NCBI RefSeq assembly: GCF_003688725.1
Contig: NZ_REFP01000012.1
Coordinates: forward strand, 1 to 64,000
DNA: 64,000 nt
Origin: Thermoactinomyces vulgaris
GTDB taxonomy: Bacteria; Bacillota; Bacilli; Thermoactinomycetales; Thermoactinomycetaceae
Reading direction: 5' to 3'
Below, in pieces: positions 41,032 through 50,760 of the stretch (the first letter of the stretch is position 1; every line of letters starts with the position of its first letter). The notes beneath the pieces were generated by a model. The model saw only the letters and a program-made list of their open reading frames with translations, did not search any database and had not been told where the DNA came from. Both the position numbers and the translations under genes were made by a program.

Positions 41032-44000
41032 CTACGAAGAAGAGTTGGATTTATTGCCTTCATCGACCGACAAATCAAATCCTAACTTTTCATTGGCCGG
41101 TTCATCTTCTTCATCCAGTTCGCGCATCTCAATTTCCTGCTCATCGCCGGCAAGGATCTTGACATCCATACCCAAGCTTTGCAGTTCTTTGATGAGAACT
41201 TTGAATGATTCGGGAACACCCGGCTCTGGCACATTTTCACCTTTGACAATCGCTTCATACGTTTTCACACGACCGACGACATCGTCTGACTTCACAGTGA
41301 GAATTTCCTGCAAGGTGTGGGCTGCACCGTAAGCTTCCAGCGCCCATACCTCCATCTCACCGAACCGCTGACCGCCAAACTGCGCTTTACCTCCAAGCGG
41401 TTGCTGGGTAACCAGTGAGTACGGTCCGGTTGAACGGGCGTGAATTTTATCGTCAACCATGTGAGCCAGCTTGATCATATACATAACCCCGACCGTGACG
41501 CGGTTTTCAAACGGTTCACCCGTCCGGCCGTCGTACAGGATGGTTTTCCCGTCCCGGCTAAGTCCGGCCTCTTCCAACGTGTCAAAGACATCGTTCTCGG
41601 TCGCACCGTCAAAGACCGGTGTCGCCATATGAAGCCCCAAAGCTTTTGCAGCCATCCCAAGGTGGACTTCCAGAACCTGTCCGATATTCATCCGTGACGG
41701 AACCCCGAGCGGGTTCAACACCACTTCAACCGGCGTGCCGTCGGGCAAAAACGGCATGTCTTCTTCCGGCAGAACTTTTGCGATAACCCCTTTGTTTCCA
41801 TGGCGTCCCGCCATTTTGTCCCCTTCGGAAATCTTCCGTTTTTGGGCGATGTACACGCGAACCAGTTGGTTGACGCCAGGCGGCAACTCATCTCCGTTTT
41901 CCCTGGTAAACACTTTTACATCGACAACGATTCCGGATTCTCCATGGGGAACGCGCAGTGAGGTGTCGCGAACTTCCCGCGCTTTTTCACCAAAGATGGC
42001 GTGCAACAAGCGCTCTTCCGCGGTCAGTTCGGTCATTCCTTTCGGAGTGACTTTCCCCACGAGGATGTCGCCGGGTTTGATTTCAGCCCCCACGCGGATG
42101 ATTCCGCGTTCATCCAGATTTTTCAGCGCATCTTCCCCGACATTGGGAATATCCCGTGTGATTTCTTCCGGTCCCAATTTGGTATCCCGTGCTTCGCTTT
42201 CGTATTTTTCAATGTGAATCGATGTGTAAACATCTTCTTTCACAAGCTTTTCACTTAACAAGATCGCGTCCTCGTAGTTGTAACCTTCCCACGTCATGAA
42301 CGCGACAACCACATTTTGTCCCAGGGCCAATTCCCCTTGTTCGGTTGAAGGACCGTCCGCCAGCGTGTCACCGGCTTTCACTTTCTCCCCGTACTTGACA
42401 ACCGGACGCTGGTTGATGCAGGTTCCCTGGTTGGAACGGGCAAACTTCGTCAGCTTGTACTTGTCGATGTCCCCTTCAACCACGCGGCCGTCCACTTCTT
42501 CCTCATGGCGGACCCATACTTCATCCGCTGTAACCCGCACAACGGTGCCGGGCCGTTTGGCACGAATCATGACCCCCGAATCCCTGGCGGCAATATGTTC
42601 CATGCCGGTCCCGACAAACGGTGCTCTCGGGCGGAGCAACGGAACGGCTTGACGCTGCATGTTCGATCCCATCAACGCACGGTTGGAGTCGTCGTTTTCC
42701 AAGAATGGAATACATGCCGTTGCCACCGACACGACCTGTTTCGGGGAAACGTCCATGTAATCGACCCGATCCCGCGGAACGGTAATCGTTTCATCTTGGT
42801 AACGGACGGTCACCGTTTCATGGGCAAAGGTTCCATCCTCGTTCAGTTCTGCGTTGGCTTGGGCAACATAGAAATGGTCTTCTTCATCCGCAGTCAGATA
42901 ATCAATTTGATCCGTCACCTTTCCGGTTTCGGGATCGACCCGGCGGTAAGGCGTCTCGATAAAGCCGTACTCATTGACCCGTGCATATGTCGATAAAGAG
43001 TTGATCAGCCCGATGTTCGGACCCTCAGGAGTTTCGATCGGACACATCCGACCATAGTGTGAGTGGTGAACGTCACGCACTTCCATCCCTGCGCGCTCCC
43101 GGGTCAAACCACCGGGACCCAAGGCTGACAAACGGCGTTTATGCGTCAACTCAGCCAGCGGGTTGGTCTGATCCATGAATTGGGACAACTGGCTGCTGCC
43201 GAAAAACTCTTTGATCGCGGCAATCACCGGACGAATGTTAATCAGCGCTTGCGGTGTGATGGCATTGGCATCCTGGATGGACATCCGTTCACGTACCACA
43301 CGCTCCATCCGGGACAAACCGATCCGGAATTGGTTTTGCAACAATTCCCCGACGGAACGCAGACGGCGGTTTCCGAGATGGTCAATGTCATCCGTTGAGC
43401 CAACCCCGTGCAACAAGTTGATAAAGTAGTTAATGGAAGCCAAAATATCCGCAGCGGTAATGTGTTTGACCGAGTCATCCACTTCCCCGTTCGAAATGAC
43501 TTTGATCACTTTTCCGTCTTCCAACGGGGAGAAAATATTGATGGATTGCAACTCAATCGTTCCGTCTTCCGGCACGCCTCCACGCACTTTGTAGGACTTG
43601 TAACCGTATGCCTTTTCCCCGGTGAGATAAGGCATCAACTTGTCCAACACGCGGCGCTCCAAGACTTGTCCGGCTTCGGCCAAAATTTCGCCGGTTTCCG
43701 CATCCACAATGGGTTCAGCCAGTTTTTGATTGATCAAACGGTTTTTGATATGCAGTTTTTTATTGATTTTATAGCGTCCGACACTTGCCAAGTCATACCG
43801 TTTCGGGTCAAAAAATCTCGCATAAAGCAGACTGCGGGCATTTTCCGCGGTTGGCGGTTCACCCGGACGCAAACGTTCATAAATTTCAATCAGCGCTTTT
43901 TCAGTATTCCCCGTGTTGTCTTTATCCAGGGTGTTGCGGATATACTCGTCATCCCCCAACAACTCGAGGATTTCCGCATCACTGCTGAATCCGAGCGCAC

Positions 44001-44586
44001 GCAAAAGAACCGTCACCGGAATTTTCCGTGTACGATCAATGCGAACATAAATGATATCTTTGGCATCGGTTTCCAACTCAAGCCAAGCGCCACGATTTGG
44101 AATTACTGTGGCAGTATAAGTCGGTTTCCCGTTTTTATCGACTTTCGTGTTATAATACACACTGGGCGAACGAACCAATTGGCTTACAATGACTCGTTCT
44201 GCGCCGTTGATGATAAAGGTTCCGGTTTCTGTCATGAGCGGGAAGTCACCCATAAACACTTCCTGTTCCTTGACTTCACCGGTTTCTTTGTTGATCAGGC
44301 GAACTTTCACGCGCAACGGTGCTGCATAGGTAACCTGGTGATCTTTTGCTTCCTCCACGGTATACTTGGGTTCGCCCAAGCTGTAATCGATAAATTCCAA
44401 CACCAGATTCCCCGTGAAATCTTCGATAGGCGAAATGTCGCGGAACATTTCCCGCAAACCTTCATCCAAAAACCATTGGTATGACTTCAATTGAATCTCA
44501 ATCAGATTCGGTAGTTCCAAAACCTCGTTAATGCGAGCATAACTACGACGTTGCCGACGACCACACGGGATCATTTTACCAGCCAA
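41032..44586 (-). CDS. rpoB: RNA polymerase beta subunit
   Basis: This 1184-residue subunit carries the rifampicin pocket. The cluster-I segment [20 protein letters not shown] and following RLSALGPGG keep the sensitive-type residues. The C-terminal KINARS region is intact ([31 protein letters not shown]). TTG at 44586 is chosen as the start: GGGGGAG lies seven bases upstream and B. subtilis rpoB also begins with TTG. The frame upstream of it was rejected. Confidence 0.97.
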   Translation of the reverse strand: MAGKMIPCGRRQRRSYARINEVLELPNLIEIQLKSYQWFLDEGLREMFRDISPIEDFTGNLVLEFIDYSLGEPKYTVEEAKDHQVTYAAPLRVKVRLINKETGEVKEQEVFMGDFPLMTETGTFIINGAERVIVSQLVRSPSVYYNTKVDKNGKPTYTATVIPNRGAWLELETDAKDIIYVRIDRTRKIPVTVLLRALGFSSDAEILELLGDDEYIRNTLDKDNTGNTEKALIEIYERLRPGEPPTAENARSLLYARFFDPKRYDLASVGRYKINKKLHIKNRLINQKLAEPIVDAETGEILAEAGQVLERRVLDKLMPYLTGEKAYGYKSYKVRGGVPEDGTIELQSINIFSPLEDGKVIKVISNGEVDDSVKHITAADILASINYFINLLHGVGSTDDIDHLGNRRLRSVGELLQNQFRIGLSRMERVVRERMSIQDANAITPQALINIRPVIAAIKEFFGSSQLSQFMDQTNPLAELTHKRRLSALGPGGLTRERAGMEVRDVHHSHYGRMCPIETPEGPNIGLINSLSTYARVNEYGFIETPYRRVDPETGKVTDQIDYLTADEEDHFYVAQANAELNEDGTFAHETVTVRYQDETITVPRDRVDYMDVSPKQVVSVATACIPFLENDDSNRALMGSNMQRQAVPLLRPRAPFVGTGMEHIAARDSGVMIRAKRPGTVVRVTADEVWVRHEEEVDGRVVEGDIDKYKLTKFARSNQGTCINQRPVVKYGEKVKAGDTLADGPSTEQGELALGQNVVVAFMTWEGYNYEDAILLSEKLVKEDVYTSIHIEKYESEARDTKLGPEEITRDIPNVGEDALKNLDERGIIRVGAEIKPGDILVGKVTPKGMTELTAEERLLHAIFGEKAREVRDTSLRVPHGESGIVVDVKVFTRENGDELPPGVNQLVRVYIAQKRKISEGDKMAGRHGNKGVIAKVLPEEDMPFLPDGTPVEVVLNPLGVPSRMNIGQVLEVHLGMAAKALGLHMATPVFDGATENDVFDTLEEAGLSRDGKTILYDGRTGEPFENRVTVGVMYMIKLAHMVDDKIHARSTGPYSLVTQQPLGGKAQFGGQRFGEMEVWALEAYGAAHTLQEILTVKSDDVVGRVKTYEAIVKGENVPEPGVPESFKVLIKELQSLGMDVKILAGDEQEIEMRELDEEDEPANEKLGFDLSVDEGNKSNSSS

Positions 44587-44610
44587 ATAAACTCCCCCCT
44601 CGCACCCAGT

Positions 44611-44638
44611 CAAAACCGCTTTCCAGATGCGGTTGTCA
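44611..44638 (-). promoter_or_regulatory. hairpin just before rpoB
   Basis: CAACCGC and GCGGTTTTG form a stem on the minus strand, ending about 12 bases before the rpoB Shine-Dalgarno and followed by TTTTG. It could be a weak attenuator or translational control hairpin. No clear promoter was found in the 235-base gap upstream. Confidence 0.4.
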
Positions 44639-44821
44639 AAGTAAAAAAAGAAAATGAGTGATATTGAACCTCATTTTTACCTAGAAGCAGTCTATTTACC
44701 TATTTTATCCAGTTGGATCGCGCAATAAACCAACCGGTTTTCACACAACCGTTTTCAATGATTCTATGAGTTCAAAGACACTTTCTGCAATTTAATACAC
44801 TATCATAACGAAAATTTAGTG

Positions 44822-45424
44822 TCAATCTTTTCGTGAGCGGATAATGACATACCCTTTTTTCTTCCGGACCACATCCACATCTGCAAATAATTGTTCCAAC
44901 TCTTTTTTGGCCGATTCCGCTCCCTGTTGCTTGCGGATGACGATCCACAAAGATCCCCCTGGATGAAGGGCAACAGACGCTTCTTTAAACAGACGGTAAA
45001 TCGTTGATTTCCCCGCACGAATCGGCGGGTTTAACAAAATATGGTCAAATTTTCTGCCTTGCAATTGAGAGAACCCGTCGCTGACCAAAATTTCCACATG
45101 GTCATCCGCTTGATTCAAAGCTGCATTCGCTTTTGCCAGCTGAACAGCCCGTTCATTCACATCCACCATGGTCACTGCTACATCCGGAACCGTTTTGCTC
45201 ACCGCAATTCCAACCGCTCCGTAGCCGCAGCCCAAATCAAGGACGGCGGATTCCGGTTCAATCTCGGCGCTTTCAATCAAAAGGCGGGTGCCAAAATCAA
45301 TTCCCTTTTTCGAAAACACACCGGCATCCGTTTTAAACCGGAAAGATTCACCCGACAGAACGGCTTGGATTTCGCGCTCTTCACTTTTCGACTCAGGTTG
45401 ACGGGAAAAATAGTGATCAGCCAT
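44822..45424 (-). CDS. Class I SAM-dependent methyltransferase (RsmC-like)
   Basis: This 200-residue protein has the methyltransferase-small fold of rRNA guanine-N2 methyltransferases (YbxB in B. subtilis). The SAM motif DLGCGYG is at 63-69, and the catalytic NPPI motif at 132-135, the signature of N-directed methyltransferases. It begins MADHYFS after an AAAGGAG; a frame 15 codons longer has no better site. It lies between rplL and rpoB as in Bacillus. The exact target is not shown by the sequence. Confidence 0.9.
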   Translation of the reverse strand: MADHYFSRQPESKSEEREIQAVLSGESFRFKTDAGVFSKKGIDFGTRLLIESAEIEPESAVLDLGCGYGAVGIAVSKTVPDVAVTMVDVNERAVQLAKANAALNQADDHVEILVSDGFSQLQGRKFDHILLNPPIRAGKSTIYRLFKEASVALHPGGSLWIVIRKQQGAESAKKELEQLFADVDVVRKKKGYVIIRSRKD

Positions 45425-45491
45425 GGATAACGGATCTCCTTTTTTGAAGAGAGGATCAGTCCTTCTCATCTCAAATTTCAGATCGTCTGCT

Positions 45492-45528
45492 TTAAAAAGA
45501 GAACCCGCCGACCGTATGACGACGGGTT
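45492..45528 (-). terminator. terminator after rplL
   Basis: AACCCG and CGGGTT with inner CG pairs form a hairpin on the minus strand, followed after three bases by five T residues. It is likely a partial terminator that lowers expression of the downstream methyltransferase and rpoBC relative to rplJL. Confidence 0.7.
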
Positions 45529-45544
45529 AGCCGGATCCAAACGA

Positions 45545-45910
45545 TTACTTAACTTCTACAGTAGCACCGGCTTCTTCGAGTTCTGCTTTGATTTTGTCTG
45601 CTTCTTCTTTGGAAACTCCTTCTTTGACCGGGGACGGAGCGTTGTCAACAAGTGCTTTTGCTTCTTTCAAGCCGAGGCCGGTAATACCGCGAACGGCTTT
45701 AATGACGTTGATTTTGGAGGAGCCTGCATTGGCAAGCACAACATCAAATTCAGTTTTTTCTTCAGCAGCATCCCCGCCGCCGGCAGCACCAGCCACTGCA
45801 ACCGGAGCCGCAGCAGTTACACCGAATTCTTCTTCGATTGCTTTTACAAGATCGTTCAGTTCGAGAACGCTCATTTCTTTAATCGCTTGAATGATTTCTT
45901 CTTTAGACAT
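45545..45910 (-). CDS. rplL: 50S ribosomal protein L7/L12
   Basis: This 121-residue acidic protein forms the flexible stalk that recruits translation factors. It has the N-terminal dimerisation helix, an Ala/Gly hinge around residues 36-50 ([12 protein letters not shown]) and the C-terminal domain with [20 protein letters not shown]. It is 42 bases after rplJ. Confidence 0.98.
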   Translation of the reverse strand: MSKEEIIQAIKEMSVLELNDLVKAIEEEFGVTAAAPVAVAGAAGGGDAAEEKTEFDVVLANAGSSKINVIKAVRGITGLGLKEAKALVDNAPSPVKEGVSKEEADKIKAELEEAGATVEVK

Positions 45911-45951
45911 AAAGGAAACCTCCTTGCATTCTGTTAGATATCAATAATTTT

Positions 45952-46455
45952 TTAAGCTTCGGCAGCTTCTCCATCTTTGTCAGCCACTGCTTTGACAGCC
46001 AGTGCAAAGTTGCGCACAGGCGCTTGCAACACGCTAAGCAACATGGAGAGCAAACCTTCGTAGGACGGCAGTTCTGCCAGTTCCTTGATTTCATCAAGGC
46101 TGACGGCTTTATCTTCCACCAAACCGCCTTTGATTTCCAGCTCCTTGTTCTCTTTGGCAAAGCCATGGAGAATTTTGGCCGGAGCCACTACATCTTCGTA
46201 GCTGAATGCAACTGCGGTTGGTCCGGTCAGATGCTCGGTCAGGTCGTTGGCGCCGACTTGTTCGCAAGCGCGGCGGGTCAGCGTATTTTTGAGCACCTTG
46301 AATTCAACGCCGGCTTCGCGCAACTGTTTGCGCAGCTCGTTCATTTGTTTTACATCCAAACCGCGATAGTCAGCTACAATGGTGCTTTTGCTCTTTTCCA
46401 GTTTTTCTGCGATTTCTGCGACAACTTGTTTTTTTCTTTCAATCGCTTTGGACAC
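45952..46455 (-). CDS. rplJ: 50S ribosomal protein L10
   Basis: This 167-residue protein is L10 (uL10), which anchors L7/L12 dimers to 23S rRNA. It begins [18 protein letters not shown], contains the [19 protein letters not shown] block and ends in the C-terminal helix that binds L7/L12. GTG at 46455 follows GGAGG by eight bases; the longer frame runs through the leader and was rejected. Confidence 0.98.
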   Translation of the reverse strand: MSKAIERKKQVVAEIAEKLEKSKSTIVADYRGLDVKQMNELRKQLREAGVEFKVLKNTLTRRACEQVGANDLTEHLTGPTAVAFSYEDVVAPAKILHGFAKENKELEIKGGLVEDKAVSLDEIKELAELPSYEGLLSMLLSVLQAPVRNFALAVKAVADKDGEAAEA

Positions 46456-46479
46456 GCGGCACACCTCCTCATCAGGAGT

Positions 46480-46625
46480 TTTTAAAAATAGAAAAAGCCT
46501 CCGTAGACAGTCGAAGGCTTCCGTTACTCGTATGGATTCCGTGGAACACACCACATCCATGCATGTATCCTTACCTCGGTAGGATATTAAGCAGCAACTT
46601 CGGCACCTACTGTCTACGGTAAAAA
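46480..46625 (-). promoter_or_regulatory. L10 leader (autoregulatory RNA)
   Basis: The minus strand has CCGTAGACAGT near its start, the CCTACCGAGGTAAGG core, and later CGACTGTCTACGG. The two complementary segments allow alternative pairing with the terminator GAAGCCTTCG...CGGAGGCTTTTT (about 46490-46520). This is the arrangement of the Firmicutes L10 leader, where the L10-L12 complex favours termination of rplJL. Identified by eye from the known motif. Confidence 0.85.
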
Positions 46626-46777
46626 GCTATATCCAATTATTGCGGATTCACCTCATCCGAAGCAGACACACTGCCACCGGCGAATCACATCATGACACGG
46701 ATTATATCAGAAAAGTCATCACCGGGCAATACTTGTTCTCTTTATTGCCCCGTGCAAAAGATTTCCAGATGCAAAAA

Positions 46778-47476
46778 TTAACGACCAACCAATTGTTGTG
46801 CGCTGACGGAAACGCCAGGTCCCATGGTCGAAGAAACGGTCACGCTCTTCATGTAGGTTCCTTTGGCAGCAGCCGGTTTGGCTTTCATCAAAGCGTCAGC
46901 CAACACTTGCAAGTTTTCACGCAATTGATCTGTCGTAAAGGAAACTTTACCGATCGCAGCGTGGACTATACCGGCTTTGTCGGCACGGTATTCAATTTTG
47001 CCGGCTTTGATTTCTTTTACGGCTTTCTCGATTTCAAAGGTAACCGTACCGGTTTTCGGGTTTGGCATTAATCCTTTCGGTCCCAGGATCCGTCCCAAAC
47101 GACCGACTTGCCCCATCATGTCGGGAGTGGCCACAACCACGTCAAAATCAAGCCATCCTTGGCTGACTTTGTTGATCGTCTCTTCATCCCCGACATAATC
47201 GGCACCGGCAGCTTCAGCTTCTTTTGCTTTCTCCCCTTTGGCAAAGACGAGAACACGTTTGGTTTTCCCGGTACCATGCGGCAACACCACCGCACCTCTC
47301 ACTTGCTGGTCAGCTTTTTTGGTGTCGATTCCCAAACGGAACGCTGCTTCAACCGTTTCATCAAATTTCGCAGTGGAAATTTCTTTCACAAGTTCCAATG
47401 CTTCTTGAGGGCTGTAGAGTTTTTCGCGGTCAACTTTTTTAAGCGCCTCAAGATATTTTTTGCCGTGTTTTGCCAC
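46778..47476 (-). CDS. rplA: 50S ribosomal protein L1
   Basis: This 231-residue protein is L1 (uL1) of the mobile stalk by which deacylated tRNA leaves. It also represses its own m[47 protein letters not shown] and TMGPGVSV are diagnostic. GTG (47476) has eight bases to AGGAGG; an ATG two codons earlier is too close. Confidence 0.97.
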   Translation of the reverse strand: MAKHGKKYLEALKKVDREKLYSPQEALELVKEISTAKFDETVEAAFRLGIDTKKADQQVRGAVVLPHGTGKTKRVLVFAKGEKAKEAEAAGADYVGDEETINKVSQGWLDFDVVVATPDMMGQVGRLGRILGPKGLMPNPKTGTVTFEIEKAVKEIKAGKIEYRADKAGIVHAAIGKVSFTTDQLRENLQVLADALMKAKPAAAKGTYMKSVTVSSTMGPGVSVSAQQLVGR

Positions 47477-47564
47477 GTTCATTTCCTCCTTTCGTGGTCT
47501 TAGCGGAAGATCCTCCCACAAGCTTCAAGCTGCTCGTGGCAGAGCAGCCCGGCTCTTCGCCCGA

Positions 47565-47990
47565 TCAGTCTTCGATCTGAATGCCCATGCTTTTTGCCGT
47601 GCCTTCCACCATGCGCATGGCAGCTTCCACACTTGCGGCATTCAAATCGGGCATTTTCATTTCAGCGATCTCACGCACTTTATCCCGTTTAATGGTCGCT
47701 ACTTTATTCCGGTTCGGTTCACCGGATCCGGATTCAATCCCGGCTGCTTTCTTCAAGAGAACGGCAGCTGGAGGAGTTTTGGTGATAAACGTAAAGGAAC
47801 GGTCTTCATAAACCGTGATTTCAACCGGAATGATCAGTCCGGCCTGTTCAGCCGTGCGGGCATTGAACTCTTTACAAAATCCCATGATGTTCACACCAGC
47901 TTGACCCAATGCCGGACCTACAGGCGGTGCCGGATTGGCTTTCCCAGCCGGAATCTGCAGCTTGACCACTTTAATGACTTTTTTGGCCAC
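47565..47990 (-). CDS. rplK: 50S ribosomal protein L11
   Basis: This 141-residue protein is L11 (uL11) at the GTPase-associated centre, also needed for the RelA stringent response and thiostrepton binding. [32 protein letters not shown] and the C-terminal rRNA-binding domain ending GTAKSMGI are typical. GTG at 47990 follows GGAGG by 10 bases. The upstream frame covers the leader and is not coding. Confidence 0.97.
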   Translation of the reverse strand: MAKKVIKVVKLQIPAGKANPAPPVGPALGQAGVNIMGFCKEFNARTAEQAGLIIPVEITVYEDRSFTFITKTPPAAVLLKKAAGIESGSGEPNRNKVATIKRDKVREIAEMKMPDLNAASVEAAMRMVEGTAKSMGIQIED

Positions 47991-47999
47991 GCGAATCCA

Positions 48000-48105
48000 A
48001 CCTCCTTCAAACATGTGGTTTTCTCGGGTATTACCCTCCCACGGAAAGGCAAGCTCCCTTTCAGTCAGGCTTGCGCTCGCCCCAAAGATGGGGGTAACAT
48101 ACAAC
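48000..48105 (-). promoter_or_regulatory. probable L1-binding leader of rplK-rplA
   Basis: The minus strand contains a GTGGGAGG strand (48035-48042) and a GAGAAAACCAC strand (48015-48025), joined by a perfect GGGTAATACCC hairpin (48026-48036). GTGG pairs with CCAC across an asymmetric internal loop. This resembles the L1-binding motif by which L1 represses its operon. A second hairpin (GCAAGC/GCTTGC, ~48051-48076) lies upstream. Identification is by eye. Confidence 0.55.
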
Positions 48106-48156
48106 AAACAGTTATACTTTACCACACACAAAAAAGAAACGAAAGTTTTCGGTTCG

Positions 48157-48690
48157 CTAAATTTTTTCCACCTGGTCAAAATCCAGTTCAACCGGCGTCT
48201 CCCGGCCGAACATATTGACCATTACTTTGATTTTTGAACGGCTTGCATCAATTTCGTCAATTCTTCCGACAAAATTAGCGAACGGTCCTTCCTTCACTTT
48301 GACATTTTCGCCAATCGAAAAATCAACCGTCACCTTAGACTCTTCCATGCCCATTTGACGCAGGATGGCATCAACCTCATCCGGCATAAGGGGAGTTGGC
48401 TTGGACCCTGCCCCTGATGAACCCACGAATCCTGTCACTCCTGGTGTGTTTCGCACGACATACCACGAGTCGTCGGTCATAACCATCTCTACCAACACAT
48501 AACCCGGAAAGACTTTTCGCATTACCGTTTTCTTTTTTCCGTCTTTGTGCTCGATTCCTTCTTCCATTGGTACAAGAACGCGGAAGATCTTATCTTGCAT
48601 GTCCATGGAATGGACACGCTTTTCCAGGTTGGTTTTCACTTTGTTCTCGTAGCCGGAATACGTGTGAACCACATACCAATTTTTCTCCAT
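48157..48690 (-). CDS. nusG: Transcription elongation/antitermination factor NusG
   Basis: This 177-residue protein has the NGN domain ([18 protein letters not shown] start; FPGYVLVEM) and the C-terminal KOW domain ([17 protein letters not shown]). It binds RNA polymerase and couples to S10 or modulates pausing. It follows secE by 45 bases. Length fits Bacillus. Confidence 0.98.
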   Translation of the reverse strand: MEKNWYVVHTYSGYENKVKTNLEKRVHSMDMQDKIFRVLVPMEEGIEHKDGKKKTVMRKVFPGYVLVEMVMTDDSWYVVRNTPGVTGFVGSSGAGSKPTPLMPDEVDAILRQMGMEESKVTVDFSIGENVKVKEGPFANFVGRIDEIDASRSKIKVMVNMFGRETPVELDFDQVEKI

Positions 48691-48735
48691 TGCTCATCAG
48701 GGTTTGACCCCTGTCCCCCCCTTAAGAAATGACTG

Positions 48736-48960
48736 CTATTTAGTAATCAGTTTCACCAACTGATAAATCCCAGCATCCACGACAAAGAAAAAGACAGCCA
48801 AGAGTATCACAATCAGCAAAACCACAACGGTGTAGTTGAACATTTCCTGCCGGTTTGGCCAGCGAACTTTTTTCAGCTCCTGAATGCTTCCCCGGAAAAA
48901 GCCGGCTGTGCCGGAAACACTTTTCCGGACTCCACGTCTAAGGCCTTGAAAAGCAGCCAT
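48736..48960 (-). CDS. secE: Protein translocase subunit SecE
   Basis: This 74-residue protein has an amphipathic cytoplasmic helix with the conserved ELKKVRWPNRQEM motif and a single membrane helix (YTVVVLLIVILLAVFFFVVD, about 43-62), the short Gram-positive form of SecE that clamps SecY. The ATG at 48960 lies after GGGGGTG. Confidence 0.96.
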   Translation of the reverse strand: MAAFQGLRRGVRKSVSGTAGFFRGSIQELKKVRWPNRQEMFNYTVVVLLIVILLAVFFFVVDAGIYQLVKLITK

Positions 48961-48999
48961 ATTGTCACCCCCATCTTCTATCAAGCAGCTAAACCCTTA

Positions 49000-49149
49000 T
49001 TACTTGGTTTCACGATGGATTTGATGCGAATTGCAACGCGGACAATATTTGCGTAATTCCATGCGATCCGGATGTTTGCTTTTGTTTTTGGTCAATGCAT
49101 AGTTGCGTGAACGACATACGGTGCAAGCCAGTGTAATGTTCACCCGCAT
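49000..49149 (-). CDS. rpmG: 50S ribosomal protein L33
   Basis: This 49-residue protein is L33 (bL33). It reads [12 protein letters not shown] and ends [16 protein letters not shown]; the two Cys pairs bind zinc, so it is a zinc-containing form. The ATG at 49149 follows GGAGG by nine bases. It is the first gene of the rpmG-secE-nusG unit. Confidence 0.97.
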   Translation of the reverse strand: MRVNITLACTVCRSRNYALTKNKSKHPDRMELRKYCPRCNSHQIHRETK

Positions 49150-49216
49150 CTTCCGACACCTCCTCTTCATCAAGTCGCCGTTCAAACGGAAGGAAACGAT
49201 AGAAAATACCCAAATT

Positions 49217-49245
49217 ACATTATCACACTGGCTCCCTGCTGTCAA
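49217..49245 (-). promoter_or_regulatory. promoter of rpmG-secE-nusG
   Basis: A perfect TTGACA (49240-49245), 17 bases and TAATGT (49217-49222) on the minus strand. The start would be near 49210, about 60 bases before rpmG. Confidence 0.75.
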
Positions 49246-49419
49246 TGTAAAGCCGTTTGTAAAACCATTATTGACATAAATTTCGCTCATCAAAAATCAG
49301 TTTATAAAAAAGAAACCGGCCGGGAATTTTTGAATACTTTGTTAAAAAGCAAGCAATCCGCATGATTTTCCATACATTTTTTCAAAACAAAAAGGAATCA
49401 TGATGTTTTTTGTCGAATC

Positions 49420-49456
49420 CAAACAAAAGAACAGGTACGAAACCTGTTCTTTTGTG
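49420..49456 (-). terminator. terminator after sigH
   Basis: CAAAAGAACAGGT (49442-49454 on the minus strand) and ACCTGTTCTTTTG form a 13-pair stem with a five-base loop and T-rich end. It lies 20 bases after the sigH stop and separates it from the rpmG promoter. Confidence 0.9.
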
Positions 49457-49474
49457 AACCGGTGCTTTTGTTAA

Positions 49475-50140
49475 TCATAAAGAAAGTTCACGCACTTCAA
49501 GGTATCTCTCTAATTTCCGTTTCACTCTCTGCAAGGCGTTGTCGATCGACTTCACATGTCGATTTAAGTCGACCGCGATTTCCTGATAAGAACGTCCGTC
49601 CAGATACAACATCAATACTTTCCGTTCCAAATCACTAAGAATTTTCGCTATTTTATCTTCAATATCATTATATTCTTCCTGGCTGATGTAGATCTCCTCA
49701 GGGTTTGATAGACTTCCGGGGATTTTATCCAGCAACGTCCTGTCCGTATCGTCGTCGTAAGCAGGCTTGTCCAATGAAACATAAGAGTTGAGCGGAATGT
49801 GTTTTTGTCGGGTAGCCGTTTTGATCGCTGTGATGATCTGGCGCGTGATGCATAATTCGGCAAATGCTTTAAACGAAGCCAGCTTGTCCCCCTTAAAGTC
49901 CCGAATCGCTTTAAATAGTCCAATCATCCCCTCCTGCACGATATCTTCGTGATCGGCTCCGATGAGAAAATAGGATCTCGCTTTCGCTCTGACGAAATTT
50001 TTGTACTTATTAATCAAATATTCCAGAGCCTGATGATCTCCCACGCGTACGCCATAAACCAGCTCTTCGTCGGCCATGTTTTTGTAATCAGCATTTCTGT
50101 CGTAAGTGACAAAATTACTGGATTGAAGATTTACACTCAC
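49475..50140 (-). CDS. sigH: RNA polymerase sigma-H factor
   Basis: This 221-residue sigma-70-family factor drives early sporulation and competence genes. Region 2 is complete (KARSYFLIGADHEDIVQEGMIGLFKAIRDF, landmarks at ~55-82; the LASFKAFAELCITRQIITAIK -10 recognition helix). Region 4 has DLERKVLMLYLDGRSYQEIA and the HTH NRHVKSIDNALQRVKRKL. It starts at GTG (50140). Place after yacP fits B. subtilis spo0H. Confidence 0.97.
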   Translation of the reverse strand: MSVNLQSSNFVTYDRNADYKNMADEELVYGVRVGDHQALEYLINKYKNFVRAKARSYFLIGADHEDIVQEGMIGLFKAIRDFKGDKLASFKAFAELCITRQIITAIKTATRQKHIPLNSYVSLDKPAYDDDTDRTLLDKIPGSLSNPEEIYISQEEYNDIEDKIAKILSDLERKVLMLYLDGRSYQEIAVDLNRHVKSIDNALQRVKRKLERYLEVRELSL

Positions 50141-50197
50141 CGCTTTCCCTCCCGACCAAGTAGCCTATAAACCCTTATATTAACCCACAGTAATGTT

Positions 50198-50227
50198 ATT
50201 ATATCCGAAGTGAAACAAAAACGTCAA
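50198..50227 (-). promoter_or_regulatory. promoter of sigH
   Basis: TTGACG (50222-50227), 18 bases and TATAAT (50198-50203) on the minus strand. It lies just after the yacP coding region, so sigH can be expressed apart from the upstream operon, as in B. subtilis. The surrounding region is A/T-rich, as would suit AbrB binding (inference). Confidence 0.75.
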
Positions 50228-50235
50228 ATTTTAAC

Positions 50236-50760
50236 CTATTTTTTCCTTCTCCATTTTTCAAATATCTGTTTGAGATCGATACTTATTCTTTCTTCCAAGG
50301 TGTTTCTTTGCTTTTGTTGCCTCTCCCGTTTCAATTTTTTGTTTAATTTCTCTTTTGCGATCCGGATCTCCTCCAACAGCTCCCTGGAAGAGATGCGGTA
50401 GGCCCCTTGTCCGAAAACCATCCGTTGCTCCAGATAATCGGACGTTGCCACATAAATGGAGCGGTGCGGGCTTTTATGCTTCTTGACAAAGCGTTCGATA
50501 AACTCATCCGCGGTTTCATCGCGACGGGTATAGTAAACCAGAATTTTCTCCTCGTCGGTTTTCACGTCAATCCCTGGTGTGGAATGCGCATCAAACACAA
50601 GATGGACCTGCCGGCCGGTCATCGCCTGATATTCAGACAAATCGCGAATCAATTGAACCCGTTCCTCTTCAATCGAAACCGGATTCCAGTGCACCCCCGA
50701 CTTGGCACCGATCACGTTATACCCATCCACCACCAGCCATTCTTCGTGCTTAACCATCAT
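50236..50760 (-). CDS. yacP: NYN-domain endoribonuclease Rae1 (YacP)
   Basis: This 174-residue protein has a PIN-like NYN domain: WLVVDGYNVIGA with the first acidic residue near 12, VFDAHSTPG, and VATSDYLEQR. In B. subtilis YacP/Rae1 cuts mRNA in the ribosomal A site. The C-terminal ~40 residues form a very basic helix. It overlaps the rlmB stop. Two adjacent ATGs (50760, 50757) are possible; the Shine-Dalgarno is weak, which suggests translational coupling. Confidence 0.93.
   Translation of the reverse strand: MMVKHEEWLVVDGYNVIGAKSGVHWNPVSIEEERVQLIRDLSEYQAMTGRQVHLVFDAHSTPGIDVKTDEEKILVYYTRRDETADEFIERFVKKHKSPHRSIYVATSDYLEQRMVFGQGAYRISSRELLEEIRIAKEKLNKKLKRERQQKQRNTLEERISIDLKQIFEKWRRKK

Noticed and set aside
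48100-48160. Promoter before rplK
   Set aside because: TATAAC occurs on the minus strand but no acceptable -35 box lies 16-18 bases upstream.
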